Below are positions 32,579-40,731 of a DNA stretch of 64,000 nucleotides, piece by piece. The stretch covers positions 372,001 to 436,000 of the forward strand of contig JACJXX010000002.1 of NCBI GenBank assembly GCA_020636435.1, written 5' to 3'. A program made the translations under genes and the position numbers. The number at the start of each line of letters is the position of its first letter. The stretch's first letter is position 1. The stretch comes from Lewinellaceae bacterium. Lineage in GTDB: Bacteria > Bacteroidota > Bacteroidia > Chitinophagales > Saprospiraceae. The notes under the pieces were generated by a model. That model saw only the letters and a program-made list of their open reading frames with translations. It was not told the origin of the DNA and made no database searches.

Positions 32579-34408
32579 CTACCAGCCGATCCCGTAATCA
32601 TCCCCGTGGTTGCTGGAGCCGCCCTGGAAGGTGCCATGTTCCCAGTCGAAGAAGATGGCGTTGATGGGGCCGGAGGTGCGGGGCTCGAAGTCCAGTTTAT
32701 AGCCCATATCCTGCAGCGCGCTGCGCGTCCAGTCGGGAACGGCTTCGTTGAGCAGCAGCTCGCCCGGTTTGGTTTCGTGTTGGCCGAAGGAGTTGCGCAT
32801 CTGGAAGCTGTTGAAATTGGCGGCTTCGCAGGCTTGCTGCACGTTCATGCCAAACTCCACCATATTGAGGAAAAACTGCAGCAGGTTTTGGTCCTGGGTG
32901 TCTCCGCCCTGCACGGCGAAGGAGAGGTAGGGCTTGCCGTCCTTCAGGGCCATGCCCGGAGTGAGGGTGGCGCGGGGCCGCTTGCCCGGTTCCAGCACAT
33001 TGTAGGGATTTTCTTTGGGGTCCAGCACAAAGCTCTGCATGCGCTGGCTCATGCCTACCCCGGTATTGCCGGCAATGCAGGCCGGTATCCATCCGCCGCT
33101 GGGGGTAACGGACACCACCCAGCCCTCCGCGTCGGTAGCCTGGATGGAGGTGGTGCCAGCCAGGAAACGCTCCATGAATTCACTCTGCTCCGCCGGGGCC
33201 CAGCCCATGGAAGTATTGCTCCAGTCCTGCAAATAATCTTTGTAAGGATTCTCTCCCTTCTGAAAGGGATAGGGGTCGCCCGGCCCCGCCTTAGGGTCGT
33301 TCTTTTCCCGGTTGATCTGTTTGATCCGTTCTTTGGCGTAATCCTTCGACAACAAACCGTTGATGGGTTCTTCCGGCGGGAAGTAGGGGTCGCCGTAGTA
33401 GAAGTCGCGGTCGGCGAAGGCCAGGTTCATCACCTGGTAGAGGGTGTGGATGTAGGGAGCGGTGTTGTAGCCCATGCTTTTCAGGTCGAAATTTTCCAGC
33501 ATGTTCAGCGCCTGCAGCATCACCGGGCCCTGCACCCAGTGGGTGAGTTTGTACACCTCGATGCCCTTGTAGTCTGTTTTAACCGGCTCTTCGATGTATT
33601 TGTCCAGGTCTTCCAGGGTGATCAACCCGCCCTGCTCCCGGCAGCCGCGGACGAATTCCCGGGCGATATCGCCGCGGTAGAAGCGGTCATAAGCCGCATA
33701 GATGGCTTCCTGCCGCGATTTGCCGGCGGACAGCGCCTGCTTTTCCGCCTCCACCAGTTTTTGGAGGGTATTCAGCAGGTCGGGCTGCCGGAACACCTCC
33801 CCTACCTGTGGGGCTTCGTGTTCTTCGCCCAGGTGAGGCAGGAACAGCTTTTTGGAATAGGGCCACTCCTTGATCCGGCCCTTGTCCCTTTCGATGCTTC
33901 GCACCGCACTTTCTTCGATGGGGTAACCTTCCGCCATTTCCATTGCCGGCGCCAGCACATCCGCCAGGCTCAGGGTGCCGTATTCGGCCAGCATGGTGAA
34001 CAGGCCGCCGGGCGTACCGGGAGTCACCGCCGCCAGCGGCCCGTAAGCCGGAGGCACGTCCATGCCTTTTTCTTTAAAAAATGCCGGCGTCGCCCCCGTC
34101 GGCGCCACGCCCAGGGCATTGATGGCGATTACTTTTTGGGTGTGGGGGTTGTAGATGAGGGCCTGCGTTTCGCCGCCCCAGCTCAGCACGTCCCACATGG
34201 TGGAAGTGGCCGCCAGCATGGCGCAGGCGGCGTCTACGGCGTTGCCGCCCTGGTGGAACATCCGGGCGCCGGCGGTAGCTCCCAGCGGCTTGCCGGTGAT
34301 GGCCAGCCAGTGGCGGGCGTGGAGGACGGGCTTCTGGGGGCGCTGGGCGTGGAGGAAGAGAGGGAGAAGAAAGAGGGCTGCCAGGTAGAGGAGGGATCGG
34401 TTTTTCAT
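32579..34408 (-). CDS. Gamma-glutamyltransferase family protein
   Basis: The product has 609 residues from the ATG at 34408, giving a signal peptide (LAALFLLPLFLHAQ). The large-subunit part begins ATAGARMFHQGGNAVDAACA. The autoprocessing nucleophile is the first Thr of TTSIQATDAEGW (Thr419), where the precursor splits into large and small subunits. VTPSGGWIP, RPRATLTPGMALKDGKP and VQGGDTQDQNLLQFFLN follow as in periplasmic GGT-like hydrolases. The glutathione-binding SNPL-type lid motif is not obvious, so acylase or cephalosporin-acylase-like activity on other gamma-glutamyl or acyl compounds is possible. Confidence 0.9.
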   Translation of the reverse strand: MKNRSLLYLAALFLLPLFLHAQRPQKPVLHARHWLAITGKPLGATAGARMFHQGGNAVDAACAMLAATSTMWDVLSWGGETQALIYNPHTQKVIAINALGVAPTGATPAFFKEKGMDVPPAYGPLAAVTPGTPGGLFTMLAEYGTLSLADVLAPAMEMAEGYPIEESAVRSIERDKGRIKEWPYSKKLFLPHLGEEHEAPQVGEVFRQPDLLNTLQKLVEAEKQALSAGKSRQEAIYAAYDRFYRGDIAREFVRGCREQGGLITLEDLDKYIEEPVKTDYKGIEVYKLTHWVQGPVMLQALNMLENFDLKSMGYNTAPYIHTLYQVMNLAFADRDFYYGDPYFPPEEPINGLLSKDYAKERIKQINREKNDPKAGPGDPYPFQKGENPYKDYLQDWSNTSMGWAPAEQSEFMERFLAGTTSIQATDAEGWVVSVTPSGGWIPACIAGNTGVGMSQRMQSFVLDPKENPYNVLEPGKRPRATLTPGMALKDGKPYLSFAVQGGDTQDQNLLQFFLNMVEFGMNVQQACEAANFNSFQMRNSFGQHETKPGELLLNEAVPDWTRSALQDMGYKLDFEPRTSGPINAIFFDWEHGTFQGGSSNHGDDYGIGW

Positions 34409-35092
34409 GTTCGTATTTAGTTCTGGAAATGCTTCCATGGTTGAGTTGGATTTGTTTTTTGGCCTTCCACTATTGCCGTAGGTTTCTAATTTATCGATTT
34501 ACGGGGTTGTGCAAAAGGACCTGTTCCAAAAACAGGCCCAATTTATTGCCGGCCGCGTTGTCGGGGCAGCAATTCCCGCTTTGGCTTTCCAGAAAGGCCG
34601 CTCCGCTGTCAGCTGACAACTTTCTGTTGTCTGCTGACTTCCTACCGCAAGGTTTCCGGGAGAAGGGAGCAGACAACTCGCATGCCTTACGCATGAAGCT
34701 TCGGCAGCCGGTGAAAGTTGTCAGCTCCCATGTTGGCCAAAGCAGGAATTGCTGTTGTCGGGGTGCAATTTTCCATTGCGCTCGGACTTTTAGCGGAGGG
34801 CAGAATTTAACTCCGGGCAAAAAACACGATAACCCTTTTTTCACAACCCCAGGTTATTCCGCATCGAGGCTACAGTCTCTCGCGAACAAGAGGGCTCAAT
34901 TGAAATAATGAAATGCCATTGCCATCCCATCGCAACACCGCCCCAATTTAAACAATTCTCAGCCCGACAACAATGCCGGGCAAAAAAAACATTCGACATT
35001 TCCTATTCATTTGTCCAGGCACAACCAGTTGCATAATTCCCTAAAATCCCCTTAATTGAGAACCGTTTTTAAACTATAAAACACCATCGCTT
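34409..35092. other. 684-bp divergent intergenic region
   Basis: Between the minus-strand gamma-glutamyltransferase and the plus-strand lipase. It contains the fold-back element at 34567-34754. Reading frames on both strands through it are by-products of that structure. The right part (34900-35092) is AT-rich and presumably holds the lipase promoter, but no exact TAnnTTTG box was found. Confidence 0.6.
34567..34754. repeat. 188-bp fold-back element
   Basis: CAGCAATTCCCGCTTTGGC (34567-34585) is complementary to 34736-34754 with one mismatch. AGCTGACAACTTTC at about 34611 is the exact complement of 34713-34726, and TTGTCTGCT also recurs inverted. The gaps between matching blocks differ in length, so the hairpin is interrupted. 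It is not next to any stop codon, so a terminator role is unlikely. Confidence 0.8.
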
Positions 35093-36568
35093 ATGCCGGC
35101 CCCAACCCAAGCAGCCATCCAACAGGCCCTCTCTACCCTTCAAAATGGTTTGCCCCTCAGCCAAAAAGACTTTTTCGACGTAACCTGGGGATTTGCCTTC
35201 CACCCCAGCCAGAATCAGTTTTTGCTGCAAACCAACGCCTTCAACAAGAAGCTGGCGGAGACGCTGATCGTGTTTCGCAAACGGCTCAACGAAGCTGCTG
35301 CTGCTGATGATGGCGCCCTGGAGCCGCTAATCGACCTGGCGTTCCTGCATTATATCGTCAATACGGACGGCCAAATCCCAACATCGGAGGGCGAAGACCC
35401 CTTTGATGTATTTGAAGCAGCCGCCCGATATGCGGAGTGGTTCAACGTGGGCGTCCGCAAGCAGGAAGACGGGGCTTCCCTGCTGGAAGTGGACGACAAA
35501 ACGGTACCTTGCCCGAAATGGGGCGCTTTGCCGGGCTGGAGCGCCGCCTGGTCTCTCCGCAAGGTAGGCCCTACCATCAACAAGGTGCGCTACGGGCGGG
35601 AGGATGTGATCCCTTCCTTTGCTTTTGGTTTTGATGAAAATGCGGAAGGCCACACCCTGGAAAATGCCATGACCCTGGCGGACTTTTCGCACCTGGCCTA
35701 TTTTGGGCCTGCTTATGTGCAAAAGCAGCTGAAAAAATGGGGATATGATGCCTTTCGCTGGGCAGAGAACGCCAAGACCGATACCCAGGCTTTTGTAGCT
35801 GGAAAAGACAACCATCTGGTCGCCTGCTTTCGGGGAACGAGCAGCAAAACCGACGCGCTGGTGGACACTAATTTTTTCAAAACCGATGCCTTTGGCGGGC
35901 GCGGGCGGGTGCACCGCGGCTTTAACAACGCCCTGGACAGCGTCTGGGGCCAGATGAAAGCCGCCGCGGATGCCCTGGGCCCCGATAAAAAGCTATTTGT
36001 ATGCGGCCATAGCCTGGGCGCGGCCCTGGCGCAACTGGCCGCGCATCGCTTTGCCCTGGAAGGCTATCCGGTGGCGGGCGTTTATGTATATGGCTCCCCG
36101 CGCGTCGGCAACCGCGAATTTACGGATGCCTATAACGAACTGCTGGGGGACATAACCTTCCTCCACATCAACAACAAGGATATCGTGACCCAGATACCGC
36201 CTCGCATTCTGGGCTTTCGCCACCTCGGCAGCGGAGCGCGCATATTCGATAAAGGGCACGTCATCACCAGGGCGCCCAAGCCCAAAGCGGTATTGGTAGC
36301 CGAAGAGGAGGAGATGGACTTCGAAGACCTGGATGAAGAGCAGCAGGAAGAAATCAGGGACCAGATGTGGGAGGCGCAAAAATCCATTGAGGCTTCCGCC
36401 CGTTTTTTGACCACGCCGCCGGAGTTGCTGGAGGCCGGCAATTATAAAAGCATATTCGAGATAGGCCCGGTCGACGACCACAGCATGAACCAATATCTGT
36501 TCAAATTCGGATGCGCCATCGTGGACGGAGAATGGACCCGGATCGGAGAAAGAAAGGAGGAATCGTAG
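35093..36568 (+). CDS. Class 3 lipase family protein
   Basis: The 491-residue protein is predicted to be cytoplasmic, with no signal peptide. An N-terminal region of about 190 residues has no recognised domain. The alpha/beta-hydrolase Lipase_3 core follows: FRGTSSKTDALVDTNF (oxyanion side), nucleophile Ser307 in CGHSLGAALAQLAAHRF, Asp363 in NNKDIVTQIPP and His377 in GFRHLGS, with the family's YGSPRVGN. The region after the core has an acidic stretch (EEEEMDFEDLDEEQQEE). Probably an acylglycerol or phospholipid hydrolase. The C-terminal hundred residues (HSMNQYLFKFGCAIVDGEW) are not recognised. Confidence 0.88.
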   Translation: MPAPTQAAIQQALSTLQNGLPLSQKDFFDVTWGFAFHPSQNQFLLQTNAFNKKLAETLIVFRKRLNEAAAADDGALEPLIDLAFLHYIVNTDGQIPTSEGEDPFDVFEAAARYAEWFNVGVRKQEDGASLLEVDDKTVPCPKWGALPGWSAAWSLRKVGPTINKVRYGREDVIPSFAFGFDENAEGHTLENAMTLADFSHLAYFGPAYVQKQLKKWGYDAFRWAENAKTDTQAFVAGKDNHLVACFRGTSSKTDALVDTNFFKTDAFGGRGRVHRGFNNALDSVWGQMKAAADALGPDKKLFVCGHSLGAALAQLAAHRFALEGYPVAGVYVYGSPRVGNREFTDAYNELLGDITFLHINNKDIVTQIPPRILGFRHLGSGARIFDKGHVITRAPKPKAVLVAEEEEMDFEDLDEEQQEEIRDQMWEAQKSIEASARFLTTPPELLEAGNYKSIFEIGPVDDHSMNQYLFKFGCAIVDGEWTRIGERKEES

Positions 36569-36591
36569 AAGATGCCGGCCTCCAAATAAGC

Positions 36592-36804
36592 TCATTCCGG
36601 ATTGCCTTCAGGATCAGTTTCCAATACAAACAGATCAAATATCGCGTCCGAACTGTTCCCTTCATTCGTATTCCCCACCAACACTAAATTGCCGTTATTC
36701 CGCTCCACCACTTTTCTGCCTTGATCTGAAGCGGGGCCTCCATAAACATGATCCCATAACAATAACCCATGCTTCATCCGATTGATTTTTTGAGCGCTGA
36801 TCAT
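36592..36804 (-). pseudogene. Fragment of a repeat/propeller-type secreted protein
   Basis: This 70-residue frame contains WDHVYGGPASDQGRKVVERN, followed by NGNLVLVGNTNEGN and LFVLETDPEGNPE. The wording is that of the W-x-x-x-Y/F-G-G-x-x-x-D-x-G repeat, typical of much longer Bacteroidota secreted propeller proteins. No signal peptide and no further repeats are present, so it is probably a gene remnant, though a short functional protein cannot be excluded. Confidence 0.5.
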
Positions 36805-36863
36805 TTATGGTATGCTATTAATTTCGCTGTTTGCAATTTCGTGGCAATCCAGCAGCAATGATG

Positions 36864-37592
36864 TCAATGGCTGCTCACTTTCCACATTCTCCTAAAATAG
36901 TATTTTTCATTCAACCGGCCTTCTACCATGCCCTCCAGTTTTTCAATATCTTTCTCCGGCCCGTATACTTCCAGGATCTGGTTGCTCTTGCCGTCCAGGG
37001 CTACCCGGTAGATCAGAGCGCCTTCTTCCAGCAGGAAACCGGCTAATTTCAGGTAGTTGGCCTGAAACTGTTTATCCGAATTGGAAAACTCTTTTACGAT
37101 CGTTTCGAATTTCTGGCCGGCAGTTTCCCGGAATCTGTTTTTACTTTTATTGATCACATAGCCGAATGAAAAGTAATCATTAAACAGCTTGTTCATACAA
37201 TAATCCAGGTTCTCTTCCGTCAGTTCGGCAGCGCCTATTATTATGGTTTCGCCGCCGTTGAACTCCACTTCTTTTTCCAGCACACTTTCTTCTCCCAGTT
37301 CTTTTCGCTCTTCATAGAACATTAGCCTTTTGCTTCTCACCCGGTTCCTTTTTTTGGGGTATATTTCAGCCAACACCCAGTAAACGTCGTTTTCTTCAAG
37401 CAGCATTCTGTTGAAGCTTTTAAAAAAGTGCCTGAACTCAGTGGATTCAATATCGTCTTCCTTGAAGTAAAAGCCGATTCCCTTCACCTTTTGGATACGG
37501 GCAAGATCGGTATCCGACAGGAAGGTTTTGCTGTGTTCGAAGTTGAAGAACCCGGGTTCCAGAAGGTTGTCTGTTTTATATAGCTCGATCAT
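36864..37592 (-). CDS. Hypothetical protein
   Basis: The 242-residue protein is charged and soluble, with alternating helices and strands and no signal peptide, membrane segment or recognised domain. The N-terminal part (ELYKTDNLLEPGFFNFEHSK) and central part (VYWVLAEIYPKKRNRVRSKR) look like an alpha/beta fold. The C-terminal half (FSNSDKQFQANYLKLAGFLL, then EEGALIYRVALDGKSNQIL) might be a small ligand-binding or effector-like domain. It is divergent from the 7TM hybrid sensor at 37819, sharing a 226-bp intergenic region. Function unknown. Confidence 0.75.
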   Translation of the reverse strand: MIELYKTDNLLEPGFFNFEHSKTFLSDTDLARIQKVKGIGFYFKEDDIESTEFRHFFKSFNRMLLEENDVYWVLAEIYPKKRNRVRSKRLMFYEERKELGEESVLEKEVEFNGGETIIIGAAELTEENLDYCMNKLFNDYFSFGYVINKSKNRFRETAGQKFETIVKEFSNSDKQFQANYLKLAGFLLEEGALIYRVALDGKSNQILEVYGPEKDIEKLEGMVEGRLNEKYYFRRMWKVSSH

Positions 37593-37818
37593 TGCTCGAA
37601 GTTGTAGTGATCTCCCCCTCCCGTTTGTAAACGATTATACCGGATAAAATCTCTTCCCATTCCCGGCACCCCTATTTCTCGCAGCCATCGAAACCCCAAT
37701 TTACACAACTCCCCCTTAACCGACAATGCCGCCGGAAAGAAATTTGCATTCCCGGCCATCTCCAAAGAGTTGAAAAATCTCCGGAATTTCCACAATTTGA
37801 TCTTGAAATCGATAGGCT

Positions 37819-40635
37819 ATGCGTGATTTTTGGGCCAGGCGCCAGATCTTCGGGCTATTTTTCCTGGCAGGCCTCTCCGGGCTTATGGCCCAGCCGGAGG
37901 GCCCTGTCCTCATTATCGATCCTGCAACCTGGCAACAACTTGTACACCCTCAGGAACAAGCGCCGCATGCAAATGGGCCAGCTGAAGAAGGCGCTCCCGG
38001 CCGGATATACCCCGTTGATTCCTTTCTTACTCAGATCGGCGGCCCCGGCGACGTTTGGCTTGAGCTGAAGCTCCGCAATACCCTTTCTGCTGCGGTAGAG
38101 ATCTTCATCGCTGCAAATTCAGATAAGTGTACTTTTAATATGTATCCGGGCAACAGCCCGCCGAACCTTCGGGATGCCGGCCTGCACAGCTGGAGCCGGC
38201 AGAAACTGCTCAAGGTCATTTTCCGGCGCCAGTCCTATCAATTTATCCGGCTGGAACCCGGCATCACGCAAGAACTTCTCATTAAATATCCCCAGGAACA
38301 GGGCCCGGCCCATCCGGGCCTCTGGTTGGGAAGCAAGCGGCGGTTCATTGATTTTCTGGTATTGAACGCCTTCGGCTCCATTGTTTTACAGGCGGTTATT
38401 TTGGGTTTATTGCTCGCCATACTGTTGTATCACCTTATCATGTATTTCATCAATGCCGAACGCGCGCTTTTGTTTTATAATTTCTACAGCCTGTCGCTGA
38501 TCTGCAGTTTTTATTCTCATCCTTCGAATGAGCTTTTTCACCTGGCCGGCCTGGAATATTCGGCCACCGAGCACGGCAGCCTGCTTTTACAGATCGTTTC
38601 CAATGCCGCTATGGTCATTTTCTATCTGTTGTTTTGCGCACAATTTGTCCAGGCCTATAATAAAGAAGCCTCCATTCCCAGGCGGCTGAAATTGCTGGCT
38701 TTCCTCTTTCTGGCGGACCTGCTGGCGGGGCTGGCCCAGGCTGTGATCTGGGGTTTTGACTACAAATATCAGGGATCGGCATGGCTGCTGGCCTGGCGGA
38801 CGGCCAGGGCCTTGTTTTTCTGGGGCGCCATGGCCTACCTGTTTACGGTGATCATCAGGTGGATCCTGGCCAAAGACAGGATACTGCAGTTTCTGGGTTT
38901 GTCCTCCCTTTTCCTGATCATCGGAGGGATGGTATTCGCCCTGCTGGACTACGACATCCCGCCGCTTTTTTCCGACCCGGCCAATAACTTCCGGTTTTTC
39001 CAGTTCACCTGCATTTTTCAGTTGCTGGCCTTCGCCCTGTTGCTGAGCTATCAAAGGCACGCCATTGAAAAAGAAAAGGCCGCCTTATCCGCTCTGGATG
39101 AGGCCAAATCACGTTTTTTCGCTAACATATCCCATGAATTCCGCACCCCCCTGACACTTATCCTGGGCCCGGTTTCCGGCCTGCTGCGGCAGGACAGGCC
39201 TCCCAAAGAGCAACAGCAGTTGGGGCTTATCCGCAACAATGCCCAGCGCATGCTGCGATTGGTCAACCAAATCCTGGACCTTTCCAAACTGGAGGCCGGC
39301 AGCATGAAGGTCCATCCCGAGCCCGTGGAGCTTGTCCGCTTCAGCCGCCAGGCCTTTCTGTCTTTTTCGTCATTGGCGGAAAGCCGCAGCATCCAACTCG
39401 ATTTCGAGGCTTCCCAAGCGGAAATATGGGTAGTTCTCGATCCCGACCACCTGGAAAAGATCCTTGCCAACTTGCTGTCCAATGCGATCAAATACACGCC
39501 GGAAAAGGGCAGGGTTCGCCTGGCCATCAAGGCCGGCGGCAGGAACGTCCATATTCAGGTACAGGATACCGGCATCGGCATCCGCGAGGACCTTGCCGGC
39601 CGCATTTTCGACCGCTTTTACCAGGCAGAAAGCGCCGGCTTTACCAGGGGCCTGCCCAGTACCGGCATCGGGCTGGCCCTGACAAGGGAACTTACAGAAC
39701 TGCACGGAGGCAAAATAGAGGTGAGCAGCAAGCCGGGAAAGGGCAGCTTGTTTTCCGTTAGCCTGCCGCTTAAAAAGGTGGAACCGCCGGGCCGCTTCAT
39801 GCCTGCCGAACCTTCCTTGCCGGCTGAAGAGCCGGTTCCCGCTCTGCCGGCTGAGGAGGCCCGTTCAGGCGCCGACAAACCCCTGGTCCTGATCATCGAA
39901 GACAATGCGGACATCCAAAGTTACCTCAAAAGCATTCTGGCCGATGATTTTCAGATCATGGCCGCCGATGACGGCCAGGCCGGCGTGGAAAAGGCTATTG
40001 CCCAGGTTCCCGACCTGGTGATCACCGATGTGATGATGCCCAAAAAAGACGGTTTTTCGGTAACTGAAGCCCTGAAAGCGTACCAGGCCACCAGCCACAT
40101 TCCCATCATCATACTCACCGGAAGATCTTCTCTGGAAAGCAAGCTGCAGGGGCTGAAGGCCGATGCCGACGATTACCTGGCCAAACCTTTTGACGCCGCC
40201 GAGCTGAAGGCCCGCGCCGAAAACCTGCTGCGCAACCGGCAGCGCCTGCAAAAGCACTTCAGCGAACGCAATTTCCTGAACCTGGCCCGTGAAAAAGTAA
40301 GCTCCCGCGAGGAAGCCTTTCTTCAAAAAGTCGTTGCTACGGTCGAAGAGAACCTGGGTAATGAAGACTTTACCATAGAGGCCCTGGGGCAGGCCTTGTT
40401 CATGGACCGCACTCAACTGTACCGGAAACTCCGGGCCCTCACCGGTAAGAACCCCAGCCGTTTTATACGCACCTACCGCCTCCAGTACGCCCGGCAACTC
40501 CTGGAAGGAGAGGCCGGCACTGCCTCCGAAATCGCCTACCAGGTGGGTTTTCGCGAGATCTCCTATTTCAGCCGCTGCTTCAAGGAAGAGTTCGGGTACC
40601 CGCCCAGCGAGGCCAGGGCCAGAAAGGGAAAATAA
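37819..40635 (+). CDS. Hybrid two-component sensor-regulator: 7TMR-DISM, HisKA, HATPase, REC, AraC HTH
   Basis: This 938-residue protein joins a whole signalling chain. A signal peptide and an extracytoplasmic 7TMR-DISMED2-type beta domain (about 30-170, e.g. VWLELKLRNTLSAAVEIF) are followed by seven hydrophobic segments (about 180-410) and a short coiled coil. Then come HisKA with phospho-acceptor His439 (FANISHEFRTPLTLILGP), HATPase_c (N-box LSNAIKYTPEKG, G1 DTGIGI), a receiver domain with Asp737 (DLVITDVMMPKKDG) and a C-terminal AraC helix-turn-helix (about 850-938, EISYFSRCFKEEFGYPPSEA). DISMED2 domains often bind carbohydrates. It lies about 100 bp upstream of the CDC-like lipoprotein gene on the same strand and may control it; this is inference from position. 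Confidence 0.93.
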   Translation: MRDFWARRQIFGLFFLAGLSGLMAQPEGPVLIIDPATWQQLVHPQEQAPHANGPAEEGAPGRIYPVDSFLTQIGGPGDVWLELKLRNTLSAAVEIFIAANSDKCTFNMYPGNSPPNLRDAGLHSWSRQKLLKVIFRRQSYQFIRLEPGITQELLIKYPQEQGPAHPGLWLGSKRRFIDFLVLNAFGSIVLQAVILGLLLAILLYHLIMYFINAERALLFYNFYSLSLICSFYSHPSNELFHLAGLEYSATEHGSLLLQIVSNAAMVIFYLLFCAQFVQAYNKEASIPRRLKLLAFLFLADLLAGLAQAVIWGFDYKYQGSAWLLAWRTARALFFWGAMAYLFTVIIRWILAKDRILQFLGLSSLFLIIGGMVFALLDYDIPPLFSDPANNFRFFQFTCIFQLLAFALLLSYQRHAIEKEKAALSALDEAKSRFFANISHEFRTPLTLILGPVSGLLRQDRPPKEQQQLGLIRNNAQRMLRLVNQILDLSKLEAGSMKVHPEPVELVRFSRQAFLSFSSLAESRSIQLDFEASQAEIWVVLDPDHLEKILANLLSNAIKYTPEKGRVRLAIKAGGRNVHIQVQDTGIGIREDLAGRIFDRFYQAESAGFTRGLPSTGIGLALTRELTELHGGKIEVSSKPGKGSLFSVSLPLKKVEPPGRFMPAEPSLPAEEPVPALPAEEARSGADKPLVLIIEDNADIQSYLKSILADDFQIMAADDGQAGVEKAIAQVPDLVITDVMMPKKDGFSVTEALKAYQATSHIPIIILTGRSSLESKLQGLKADADDYLAKPFDAAELKARAENLLRNRQRLQKHFSERNFLNLAREKVSSREEAFLQKVVATVEENLGNEDFTIEALGQALFMDRTQLYRKLRALTGKNPSRFIRTYRLQYARQLLEGEAGTASEIAYQVGFREISYFSRCFKEEFGYPPSEARARKGK

Positions 40636-40731
40636 CATAAGTGCAAAGCATCGCAACATAAGTATAAAGCATGGCCGCTGGATTTGCTGCTTCTTTGCAG
40701 GGTAGTTTTTTTTTCACCAAATTCACCCAAT

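Noticed and set aside
32606..34420. 604-codon plus-strand frame opposite the gamma-glutamyltransferase gene
   Set aside because: The opposite strand has a clear signal peptide, catalytic Thr and family motifs; the long antisense frame is a GC-rich codon-bias artefact.
34429..34908. Reading frames on both strands over the 34567-34754 fold-back
   Set aside because: Overlapping frames on opposite strands arise from the inverted repeat; neither shows protein features.
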